A DNA stretch of 64,000 nt, from NCBI GenBank assembly GCA_027019085.1, contig JALUXG010000040.1, positions 112,273 through 176,272 of the forward strand, given 5' to 3'. The DNA is from Rhodanobacteraceae bacterium (GTDB taxonomy: Bacteria > Pseudomonadota > Gammaproteobacteria > Xanthomonadales > Rhodanobacteraceae). The notes beneath the pieces are model-generated. The model was not told the origin of the DNA. It did no database searches and was given only the letters and a program-made list of their open reading frames with translations. Each line of letters begins with the position of its first letter. Position 1 is the stretch's first letter. This document shows, piece after piece, positions 25,948 through 33,256 of this stretch. The translations under genes and the position numbers were made by a program.

Positions 25948-27189
25948 ATGCGCAGCCTGAACCCCGTCAGTCTCCACCGGCGCATGCTGGCCCTGGCGGG
26001 CCTGCTGCTTGCGGGACTTACATGTGTGCTGCCTGCAACAGCGGGCGTGCGTGATGCGCCGGGCAAGAATCTGCAGGTTGCACTCGTCACCTACGGCCCG
26101 GGCGCCATCTACTGGGAGCGCTTCGGCCACGACGCCATCCAGATCCGCGACACCGTCAGCGGCGAATCAGTCAATTTCAACTACGGCGTGTTCGATTTCG
26201 CGCAGAAGAGCTTCCTGTTCAATTTCGCACGTGGGCGCATGAACTACATGATGGACGCCGAGGCCAGCGCGCCGGAGATCGCCTGGTACGTGAAGCAGGG
26301 TCGCTCGGTGCGCCGCCAGGTGCTGGCGCTGTCGCCGCAGCAAGCCGCCCGGTTGCGTGACTTCCTGCTGTGGAACCTGCAGCCCGCCCACCGTCATTAC
26401 CGTTACAACTACTACACCAACAACTGCGCCACCAAGGTACGTGACGCCCTCAACCGCGTGCTCGACGGCGATCTCGAGGAGCAGCTTTCGGCGATTCCAA
26501 GCCCATTCACCTACCGCGAACAGACCGATCGTCTGATGGCCGGCCAGCCCTGGCTGATGCTGCTGCTCGACCTTGGACTATCCGGCTATGCCGACCGTCC
26601 GCTCAATGCCTGGCAGGATGCGTTCCTGCCGGTCGAACTTTCGCATGCGCTCAACCGCGTGCAGGACGAAACCGGCGCCACGACCAGTCACCTCCTGGTG
26701 GCCTCCGACACCCTGCTCTCGCCCAACCGTCTACCGCCACCACCGGCGACAGCACCGAACCTGATACCGCCCCTCGCGCTGGCCGGATTGGTGATGGCTC
26801 TGGTCCTGCTGCTGCTCGGCCGTTCCGACCATGCGTTCTTCCAGATCGTGTTCGGTGCCCTGGCCAGCGTGTGGCTGCTGCTTGCCGGCATGGCCGGACT
26901 GCTGATGCTGGCCCTGTGGGCACTGACCGACCACGTGGCCGGCTGGGCCAATGCCAACCTGTTGCTGTTCAATCCGCTGGCCTTCCTGCTGCTGGGTGCG
27001 GTCTGGCGGCACCGGGCCACGCGGCGCGCCCACCTGACCGCCTGGCTCATCACCCTGCTGGCGGCACTCGCCCTCGCTGGCAACCTGACGCAGTACCTCG
27101 CACAGCAGAACCTGCCGTGGATCCTGATGGCGCTGCCGGTCTGGCTGGCCATCCTGCACATCCTGCGCCGCCGCGCCGCCACTGCGTAG
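25948..27189 (+). CDS. DUF4105 membrane protein
   Basis: 413 residues. A signal peptide or anchor (LALAGLLLAGLTCVLPATAG), then a periplasmic DUF4105 domain (about 35-240). That domain has VTYGPGAIYWERFGHDAIQIRD, FNYGVFDF, LFNFARGRMNYMM and a conserved NYYTNNCATKVRDALN block containing the single cysteine of the motif. Four to five membrane helices follow (about 270-405). The domain resembles a papain-like (NlpC/P60-type) fold with Cys, His candidates, but activity is unproven. It begins 5 bases after the ybeX stop; in E. coli lnt occupies this place. ATG 25948 is preferred over the TTG at 25939 that overlaps the ybeX stop. Confidence 0.82.
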   Translation: MRSLNPVSLHRRMLALAGLLLAGLTCVLPATAGVRDAPGKNLQVALVTYGPGAIYWERFGHDAIQIRDTVSGESVNFNYGVFDFAQKSFLFNFARGRMNYMMDAEASAPEIAWYVKQGRSVRRQVLALSPQQAARLRDFLLWNLQPAHRHYRYNYYTNNCATKVRDALNRVLDGDLEEQLSAIPSPFTYREQTDRLMAGQPWLMLLLDLGLSGYADRPLNAWQDAFLPVELSHALNRVQDETGATTSHLLVASDTLLSPNRLPPPPATAPNLIPPLALAGLVMALVLLLLGRSDHAFFQIVFGALASVWLLLAGMAGLLMLALWALTDHVAGWANANLLLFNPLAFLLLGAVWRHRATRRAHLTAWLITLLAALALAGNLTQYLAQQNLPWILMALPVWLAILHILRRRAATA

Positions 27190-27394
27190 GAACGGCGGAA
27201 ACCTCGATCGAAAATACAGTTCGACGCGTTACCGGTCGCGCCTGCCGGCGCTCCTACCCCGCTGCCCTCGGTCCGACCGTAGGAGGAGCGGCGGAAGCCG
27301 CGACCGATGTACCACAATATCCGGCTGCTCCTGCATAAGCATTTCGTGCCTTGGGCATTCCCTTCGGTCATACCACGGGCATTCCCTTCGGTCA
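27184..27394. repeat. REP-like inverted elements and an 18-bp direct repeat
   Basis: GTAGGAACGGCGG at 27187 and GGTCGCGCCTGCCGGCGCTCCTAC near 27234-27257 are opposing REP-like ends, followed by GTAGGAGGAGCGGCGGAAGCCGCGACCG (27280 on). Further right GGGCATTCCCTTCGGTCA occurs twice (27353-27370 and 27377-27394, step 24). This fills most of the 284-base gap between the DUF4105 gene and corA; I see no gene in it. Confidence 0.75.
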
Positions 27395-27473
27395 CGCTTG
27401 CCGGCGTTCGTACGGGATTACAAAACGCGCTGCGTCATTGCGCAGTGCGGACACGTCCGGGCATGATGCGGCC

Positions 27474-28481
27474 ATGGATGATCCCCACACGAATGCCGCG
27501 GACACCCCGACGCCGCTGGTCAATTGCGTCGCCTACCGAAGTGACGGGACTCGCATCGGTGACATTGTCCTGGACCGCATCGACGCGGTGATGGCCGAGC
27601 CGGACACGTTCGTGTGGGTCGGGCTGCACGAGCCGGACGAGACCCTGCTCGAACGCCTGCAGGACCAGTTCGGGCTGCACGATCTTGCGGTCGAGGACGC
27701 CCATCGCGCACACCAGCGCACCAAGATCGAAACCTATGGCAATGCCCTGTTCATCGTGGTGCAGACCGTGCAGCCGGTGCGCGGCGGCATCGTGTTCGGC
27801 GAGACGCACATCTTCCTCGGACCGCGTTACCTGATCACCGTGCGCCACGGCGCATCGCTGAGCTATGCCTCCGTGCGGCGAAGCTGCGAGTCCTCACCCG
27901 AACTGCTCGCCCTCGGCCCCAGCTACGGGCTGTATGCGATCCTCGATTTCATCGTCGACAACTACATGCCGGTAGTACGCGATTTCCGTGAACAGTTGCA
28001 GGCCCTGGAACAGGACGTGTTCGCCGAGTCCTACAAGCGCCATACCATCAAGCGCCTGTATGACATGCAACGCGAACTGATGAGCTTGCGCCTGGCCGTG
28101 GCGCCCATGCAGGACGTGACCAGCCAGCTCGCCCGCCAGCACCAGGACCTGATCCACGAGGACACCCGTGTCTACTACCGCGATGTGTATGACCACGTCT
28201 TCCGCGTCAACGAAACCACCAATGCCATGCGCGAGATGCTCGGCGCGGCCATCAACGTCAACATGTCGCTGGTCACCCTCGGGCAGAACGAGGTGATGAA
28301 GAAACTGGCTGGCTGGGCTGCCCTGCTGGCCACGCCCACCTTGCTGACCAGCTGGTTCGGCATGAATTTCCGCCACATGCCCGAACTCGAACAGCCCTGG
28401 GCCTACCCGGCCATGATCGGTCTGACCGTTAGCCTGATGGGCGGGGTATTCTGGGCCCTCAAGCGCGCGCGCTGGCTCTGA
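27474..28481 (+). CDS. corA: CorA family magnesium/cobalt transporter
   Basis: 335 residues. A large cytoplasmic domain is followed by two C-terminal helices, with the signature loop WFGMNFRHMPE (GMN) between them. TNAMREMLGAAINVNMSLVTL leads into the pore helix. CorA forms pentameric Mg2+ channels in the inner membrane. The C-terminus ends in the basic KRARWL, as usual. Start 27474 by family alignment. No Mg2+ riboswitch was recognised in the repeat-filled upstream gap. Confidence 0.93.
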   Translation: MDDPHTNAADTPTPLVNCVAYRSDGTRIGDIVLDRIDAVMAEPDTFVWVGLHEPDETLLERLQDQFGLHDLAVEDAHRAHQRTKIETYGNALFIVVQTVQPVRGGIVFGETHIFLGPRYLITVRHGASLSYASVRRSCESSPELLALGPSYGLYAILDFIVDNYMPVVRDFREQLQALEQDVFAESYKRHTIKRLYDMQRELMSLRLAVAPMQDVTSQLARQHQDLIHEDTRVYYRDVYDHVFRVNETTNAMREMLGAAINVNMSLVTLGQNEVMKKLAGWAALLATPTLLTSWFGMNFRHMPELEQPWAYPAMIGLTVSLMGGVFWALKRARWL

Positions 28482-28537
28482 AACGGCCCCATCCACTCCC
28501 TGAGGCGCGCGGGTCGTACCTGTTTTCGGCAAGCACC

Positions 28538-28605
28538 TTCGCGCCTGCCGGCGCTCCTGCCACGGCATGCCCCATCCCCGTGGGAGCGGCGGCAGCCGCG
28601 ACCGG
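28538..28605. repeat. REP-like inverted pair between corA and tsaB
   Basis: TTCGCGCCTGCCGGCGCTCCTGCC (first part 28538-28561) opposes GTGGGAGCGGCGGCAGCCGCGACC (28580-28605). The two arms are imperfect reverse complements around about 18 bases, located between convergent genes, where they could also act as a transcription stop. Confidence 0.7.
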
Positions 28606-28623
28606 CGATGCAGAAACCACGCC

Positions 28624-29313
28624 TCAAGTGCCGGCGCGTTCCGCCATGGTCAGCGCCACCTTGTCGCGCAGGTAGACCGGCAAGGCCTGTTCCGGCGGTA
28701 CTGCAGCCCCGCGGGCAAATGCCAGGGCAGCCAGGCGTGCGACATGCCGGGCCTGCGGAAAGGCTTCTGCGTTGACGCTGCGCGGGATGCCCAGTCGTGG
28801 TTCGAGTTCCCCGCCGTACGCGCTCCAGCCGCTACCCGTCACGTGACAGGTCGCCAGGTCCAGGGACGGTTGCAGCGCCTGCGGCGGACAGACGGTTTCC
28901 TCATCCACCACCTGCAACAGACCCTGCGCATCGTGACGGTAGAGCGCAGCGTAGATCTCGCCCATGCGCGCATCGATCATGGCCAGTACCGGCGCTGCAT
29001 CCTCCGGTGCCTCCATGGCCAGTGCCGCCAGGGATGAAACGGTGACCACCGGGATGTCCAGCGCCAGCGCCAGGCCCTGCGCCATCGACACCGCCAGACG
29101 CACCCCGGTGAATGCGCCCGGGCCGCGTCCGACCGCGATGGCCTCCAGTTCCCCGCGCGACACGCCGGCCTCGCCAAGCACGGCCTCGGCCATCGGCAGG
29201 ACGAGTTCGGCATGACGTCGTGGCGCGATCTCACTGCGCTCGAACAGCGTCCCGCCGCGCAACAGGGCCACCGAACACGATTCGGTGGCAGTTTCCAGGG
29301 CCAGAAGATTCAT
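28624..29313 (-). CDS. tsaB: tRNA threonylcarbamoyladenosine biosynthesis protein TsaB
   Basis: 229 residues, an ASKHA-fold partner of TsaD needed for t6A37 of ANN-decoding tRNAs. Seen: LLALETATESCSVALL, RRHAELVLPMAEAVL, the GRGPGAFTGVRLAVSMAQGLAL block and MIDARMGEIYAALY. ATG 29313 fits the family; the frame runs on upstream into a palindromic repeat, which is not coding. The 343-base gap to the S9 peptidase holds two palindromic elements. Confidence 0.94.
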   Translation of the reverse strand: MNLLALETATESCSVALLRGGTLFERSEIAPRRHAELVLPMAEAVLGEAGVSRGELEAIAVGRGPGAFTGVRLAVSMAQGLALALDIPVVTVSSLAALAMEAPEDAAPVLAMIDARMGEIYAALYRHDAQGLLQVVDEETVCPPQALQPSLDLATCHVTGSGWSAYGGELEPRLGIPRSVNAEAFPQARHVARLAALAFARGAAVPPEQALPVYLRDKVALTMAERAGT

Positions 29314-29415
29314 TGCGTCATTCTCGCATCGTCCTAGCTTGCATCCCACCACCCGCAGAGGGCACCGCGCGGCCCGGACGCGGGCAAAAACCTGACCATC
29401 CGGGCGCCAGCCTCC

Positions 29416-29480
29416 GTAGGGCGGACACTGTCCGCCGTCCGGGTCGCGCACAGAGCTTTGGCGGACGGTGCCCGCCCTAC
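29416..29480. repeat. Palindromic element, copy C
   Basis: GTAGGGCGGACACTGTCCGCC opposes GGCGGACGGTGCCCGCCCTAC around a loop that contains CGCACAGAGCTTT. Same family as copies A and B, with a different loop. Confidence 0.85.
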
Positions 29481-29560
29481 GGGGTCATGCTGTGGCGGGT
29501 GAACATTCCCTTCTTCTGCTCCCCGTCGACCAGCGCAGCCCAGACCAGACACCGACCTTC

Positions 29561-29625
29561 GTAGGGCGGACACTGTCCGCCGTCTCGATCCCGCACAGAG
29601 CTTTGGCGGACGGTGCCCGCCCTAC
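29561..29625. repeat. Palindromic element, copy D
   Basis: Nearly identical to copy C (same arms and CGCACAGAGCTTT in the loop), 145 bases further on in the same orientation. It lies 31 bases past the stop of the leftward S9 peptidase gene. Confidence 0.85.
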
Positions 29626-29656
29626 GGCGCGGTGCCGCGGTTGCGGTGTCGGTTGC

Positions 29657-31765
29657 TCATGGCAGGCGGCTGAAGAACCCCTTTTTCTTCTGTTCTTTGG
29701 GCACGGGCGGGATCCAGCGCTTCAACCAGGCGTTGACGGTGTCGTGCCATTGCACGCTGTTGTGCGGTTTGAGCACCCAGTGGTTCTCGTCCGGGAAGGT
29801 CAGCAATTCACTGGGAATGCCGCGCCGCTGCAGCGCGGTGAAGGCTGCCAGTCCCTGGGTCAGCGGTATGCGGTAGTCGTGGCTGCTGTGGACCACCAGC
29901 ATCGGCACGCGCCAGTCGGCCACATGCCGGATGGGATTGAATTTCTCGTAGGCAGCGGGATTGCGGTACTCCGGACCGCCGTTCTCGTGTTCCTCGAACC
30001 ACAGCTCGTCGGTGGCGTAGTACATCATGCGCGTGTCGAACACGCCGTCGTGGTCGACGAAGCACTTCCACGGCGTGTTCCACACCCCGGCGATCCAGTA
30101 CACCATGTAGCCGCCGTAGCTGGCGCCCAGCGCACAGGCACGCCCGCCGTCGAGGAAATCGTAGCGGTCCAGCGCGGCCTTCCAGCCGGCCTTGAGGTCA
30201 TCGAGTGGCTTGCCGCCCCAGTCTCTGGAAATCGAATCGGTGAACTTCTGCCCGTAGCCGGTGGAGCCGTGGAAGTTGATGGTGACCACGGCATAGCCCT
30301 GCCCGGCGTAGGTCTGCGGGTTCCAGCGGTAGCTCCAGCTGTTGCTCATGGCGCCCTGCGGACCGCCGTGGATGATGAAGGCCACGGGGTATTGCTTGTC
30401 GCTGTCGAAATCGGCCGGCGTCACCACGTAACCCTGCACGCGCTCGTCGTTCCAGCCGCTGAAGGTGAACCAGCGCGGCTCGCCCATGCGCACCGTGGCC
30501 AGCGCGGCCTGGTTGACGTGCGTCACCTGCGTGAGGCCGCCACCGTTGGTGCGTACCGTGTACAGGTCCCCCGGCGCGGTCAGGCTGCTGCGCACCAGCA
30601 CGATGCGGTCGATGCCCAGCGCGCGTTCATAGCCGGCCACGCTGCCGTCGCTCACCAGCTTGTCGACACTGCCGTCGCCGGTGTCGATGGCAAACAGCGG
30701 ATGCTGGCCCTCGTCGTCCGCGGTCGCGTACAGGGTGCGGCCGTCACTGGAAATGGACAGGCTGCCCGGCGAGCGGTCCCAGTCCGGGTCCAGCTCTTCG
30801 GTCTTGCCACTGGCCAGGTTCATTTTCATGATCGCGAAGCGGTCGGACTCGAAGCCGGGCACCTTCTGCGCCAGGTAGTACAGCCACTTGCCGTCCGGCG
30901 AGGGCACCGGCCAGGCATCCCAGGCCTTGTTGGCGGCGGTCAGGTTGCGCGGCGGCGTCGAGCCGTCGGCCGGCACCGTGTAGATGTCGAAATTGGTCGA
31001 CCATGGCTCGCTGCGGCCGGCTATGCGCACGCCGAAATACAGGCGCGCGCCGTGCGGCGAGAAGCGGTACTCCCCGGCGTCGCCGAAGGGTCTGGAAGGA
31101 ATGTCGCCGTCGATGCCGCGGCTGACCCGCACCGGCGCCCCGTGCACGCGCCCGTCGGCGCCGATCTGCGCCACGAACAATTGCGAACGGCGACCGTCCG
31201 CCCAGGTGTCCCAATGCCTCACGAACAACTTCGTGTACAGCACACCTGTGGCCTGATCGGCCTTGCGCGCGTCCAGCCGCTTGCGGGTGCAGGCCAGGTC
31301 CTTGCAGTCGGTGAACACGTCCAGGGTCAGCGCCACGTGCATGCCGTCCGGCGACAGGCGGTACGTGCCCACCGAAAGCGGGTAGTCGGTCACCTGCAAA
31401 GGCGTGCCGCCCTGGGTCGGGATCGACCAAAGTTGTGTTCGCCCCGAACGCGAGGACAGGAAATAGACACGGCTGCCGTCGCGCGAAAAGCGCGGACTGG
31501 ATGCGCGGTCCACCAGCCGCATCGGTTGCGCCCCGGCGCGGTCCAGATCCAGCGTCCAGAGGCTGTGTACCCCCTTGTCGGCCGCATAGTCGGTACGCCG
31601 CTCGGTGAACACCACGATGCGACCGTCCGGCGACAGGTGCGGATCGCTGACCCGCTTGAGCATCACCAGATCCTTGACCGTGAACGGGTGCATGCCGGGC
31701 GCTGCGGCCAACGCCGTTCCCCATGCACACGACACCAGCAACGCGACGAACGCCTGTTTCAGCAT
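29657..31765 (-). CDS. Exported S9 family peptidase (prolyl oligopeptidase/acylaminoacyl-peptidase type)
   Basis: 701 residues. A signal peptide (QAFVALLVSCAWGTALAAA) leads into a WD40/beta-propeller region (about 30-440, repeated SPDG and SRDG motifs) and a C-terminal alpha/beta hydrolase. The triad is Ser549 (GASYGGY), Asp630 (HSSHDYRIP) and His662 (ENHWV). S9C-type enzymes cut short peptides, so this one probably degrades peptides in the periplasm. The C-terminus KEQKKKGFFSRLP is unusually basic. Start 31765 has GGAAGGA seven bases upstream; the longer frame to 31846 would destroy the signal peptide. Confidence 0.9.
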   Translation of the reverse strand: MLKQAFVALLVSCAWGTALAAAPGMHPFTVKDLVMLKRVSDPHLSPDGRIVVFTERRTDYAADKGVHSLWTLDLDRAGAQPMRLVDRASSPRFSRDGSRVYFLSSRSGRTQLWSIPTQGGTPLQVTDYPLSVGTYRLSPDGMHVALTLDVFTDCKDLACTRKRLDARKADQATGVLYTKLFVRHWDTWADGRRSQLFVAQIGADGRVHGAPVRVSRGIDGDIPSRPFGDAGEYRFSPHGARLYFGVRIAGRSEPWSTNFDIYTVPADGSTPPRNLTAANKAWDAWPVPSPDGKWLYYLAQKVPGFESDRFAIMKMNLASGKTEELDPDWDRSPGSLSISSDGRTLYATADDEGQHPLFAIDTGDGSVDKLVSDGSVAGYERALGIDRIVLVRSSLTAPGDLYTVRTNGGGLTQVTHVNQAALATVRMGEPRWFTFSGWNDERVQGYVVTPADFDSDKQYPVAFIIHGGPQGAMSNSWSYRWNPQTYAGQGYAVVTINFHGSTGYGQKFTDSISRDWGGKPLDDLKAGWKAALDRYDFLDGGRACALGASYGGYMVYWIAGVWNTPWKCFVDHDGVFDTRMMYYATDELWFEEHENGGPEYRNPAAYEKFNPIRHVADWRVPMLVVHSSHDYRIPLTQGLAAFTALQRRGIPSELLTFPDENHWVLKPHNSVQWHDTVNAWLKRWIPPVPKEQKKKGFFSRLP

Positions 31766-32008
31766 GATGGTCCTTCCCCGGGCCCGATGTTTTCGATAGC
31801 CGCACCGTACGGTGGGCAGCCACGGCACGCAAGCCGTGCGCAGCAAAAAGTGACGCTGAAGGTCACTGTCTGCCGTAGCCAGTCATCTGCAACGCCACCC
31901 GAAACGCCCCGCAACGGCATGCGCTCACACCGCATGGCTTGTGGCAAAGCGTGACCGAAGGCACAATCCCTTTGCCCACGACATGCGCCAATAGGGGTCA
32001 GGGGGCGA

Positions 32009-32024
32009 TGGCACGCTTCGTGCA
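32009..32024 (+). promoter_or_regulatory. Sigma-54 promoter of the first pilin gene
   Basis: TGGCACGCTTCGTGCA matches the RpoN consensus TGGCACG-N4-TTGCA with one mismatch and the required GG-N10-GC spacing. It would start transcription near 32035 and give a leader of about 118 bases. Pilin genes in Pseudomonas and Xanthomonas are driven by sigma-54 with PilR, so the location is as expected. The 31766-32152 gap otherwise holds only this and the S9 peptidase promoter. Confidence 0.8.
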
Positions 32025-32152
32025 GAAGCTTCCGTGAGCACACTGGTCATTCCTGACGTTGATGCGGGCCGTTCCCGCCATGGGGGAATCGGGACCGGAG
32101 CTCGGGGGCATCACCAGACCTACCAAAAGCTAGCTGACAAAGAGGAATCACC

Positions 32153-32596
32153 ATGAAAATGCAAAAGGGTTTCACGCTGATCGAGCTGATGATCGTGGTC
32201 GCGATCATCGCCATTCTGGCGGCCATCGCCATTCCGCAGTACCAGGACTACATCACCAAGTCGCAGTTCTCCGAGTCGCAGACCGTTGCGGACGGCCTGA
32301 AGACGCCGATCGTGGAGTATTACAACCAGACTGGAAATTGCCCGACCAACGGCACTGGCGGTATCCAGCAAACAACCAGTTATGTAGGCAAGTACGTCGC
32401 AACTGCTACAACTGCTGGCGGTACTGGCCCGTGTACGATTTCTATAGCATTCAAGGGCGCTGGATCCGTTTCCAAGCCATTGGTAGGACAAACCGTGCTG
32501 TTCACGGGAACCGACAATGGCGGCACCTTCAGCTGGGTATGCTCGACCCCAAATGGTCTTGCCGCCAAGTACAAGCCGCAAGCCTGCCGTCCGTAA
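32153..32596 (+). CDS. pilA: Type IV major pilin, first copy
   Basis: 147 residues. A six-residue leader ends in glycine, then mature FTLIELMIVVAIIAILAAIA with Phe+1 and Glu+5, cut and methylated by PilD. The N-terminal helix carries the usual Pro22 (AIAIPQYQDY). The globular part has four cysteines (NCP, PCTI, VCST, ACRP), probably two disulfides, the last pair forming the C-terminal D-region loop. Ser/Thr-rich stretches (QQTTSYVG, TATTAGGTG) are possible O-glycosylation sites, consistent with the linked glycan genes. Ribosome site AGAGGAA; an intrinsic terminator follows. Confidence 0.95.
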   Translation: MKMQKGFTLIELMIVVAIIAILAAIAIPQYQDYITKSQFSESQTVADGLKTPIVEYYNQTGNCPTNGTGGIQQTTSYVGKYVATATTAGGTGPCTISIAFKGAGSVSKPLVGQTVLFTGTDNGGTFSWVCSTPNGLAAKYKPQACRP

Positions 32597-32627
32597 GATC
32601 GGATCGCACTGCGTTTGTATAAGCACC

Positions 32628-32655
32628 AAAAGCCCCTCACTACGAGGGGCTTTTT
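32628..32655 (+). terminator. Intrinsic terminator after the first pilin
   Basis: AGCCCCTC (32631-32638) and GAGGGGCT (32643-32650) form a perfect 8-bp stem with a short loop, followed by a run of seven T. It separates the highly expressed first pilin from the second pilin and glycan genes. Confidence 0.93.
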
Positions 32656-32742
32656 TTGGGTTTTTCCTAGATCTCCGAGGAGCTTGAAGGCATAGAACTT
32701 GCTTGACTTCGTGCTTGTCCATGCCATCGAGGGAAGCATGTC

Positions 32743-33174
32743 ATGCCATCAACCCGTGGCTTTACCCTGATCGAACTGATGATTGTGGTCGCCATCATCG
32801 CGATCCTGTCGACCATTGCCATCAGCGTCTACCAGGACTCCACGGCCAAGGCACAGCTTTCCGAGGCTTTCAGCCTCGGCGACGGACTGAAGACCGCAGT
32901 AGCCGACTACCAGCACCAGACTGGTGCATGCCCGGCTCCCGGCACCGGCGGCATCGCCTCCCCTGCCAGCTACAGCGGTCAATATGTGGCCAGCGTCACG
33001 GCGGGCACTCTGGGCAATACGTGCACCATCACCGTACTGATGCGCAGCGGTACCATCGCACGACCATTGCGCGGGAAGCAGGTGGTCTTCCGTCTCGACC
33101 CGCTCGCTTCCACCGCACGCTGGTCGTGCAGCAGCAACGTCGGCTCCACCTATCTGCCGCAAGCGTGCCGCTGA
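32743..33174 (+). CDS. Type IV pilin, second copy
   Basis: 143 residues with leader MPSTRG and the same mature start FTLIELMIVVAIIAIL. It shares the cysteine layout of the first pilin (ACPAP, TCTIT, SCSS, ACR) and the stretch GDGLKTAV, so both derive from one ancestor, but the globular domain has diverged strongly. Pro22 of the helix kink is replaced (TIAISVYQDS). It may be an alternative major pilin or a minor one. It lacks an obvious sigma-54 promoter and may be read with the downstream glycosyltransferase genes. Confidence 0.92.
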   Translation: MPSTRGFTLIELMIVVAIIAILSTIAISVYQDSTAKAQLSEAFSLGDGLKTAVADYQHQTGACPAPGTGGIASPASYSGQYVASVTAGTLGNTCTITVLMRSGTIARPLRGKQVVFRLDPLASTARWSCSSNVGSTYLPQACR

Positions 33175-33256
33175 GACAACCGGCCAGGAGACATGCGACG
33201 ACGGGCACCGCGATGTGTCAGGATCGCCGCTGGCTTGCCATGACCCACCGACCCCG

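Noticed and set aside
29468..31954. An 828-codon open frame on the plus strand
   Set aside because: It mirrors the S9 peptidase gene; the composition is typical of an antisense frame and no ribosome site or domain is seen.
31766..32152. Possible small RNA or riboswitch in the 387-base gap before the pilin
   Set aside because: Apart from the sigma-54 promoter and the S9 peptidase promoter side I could not identify a conserved structured RNA or terminator there.
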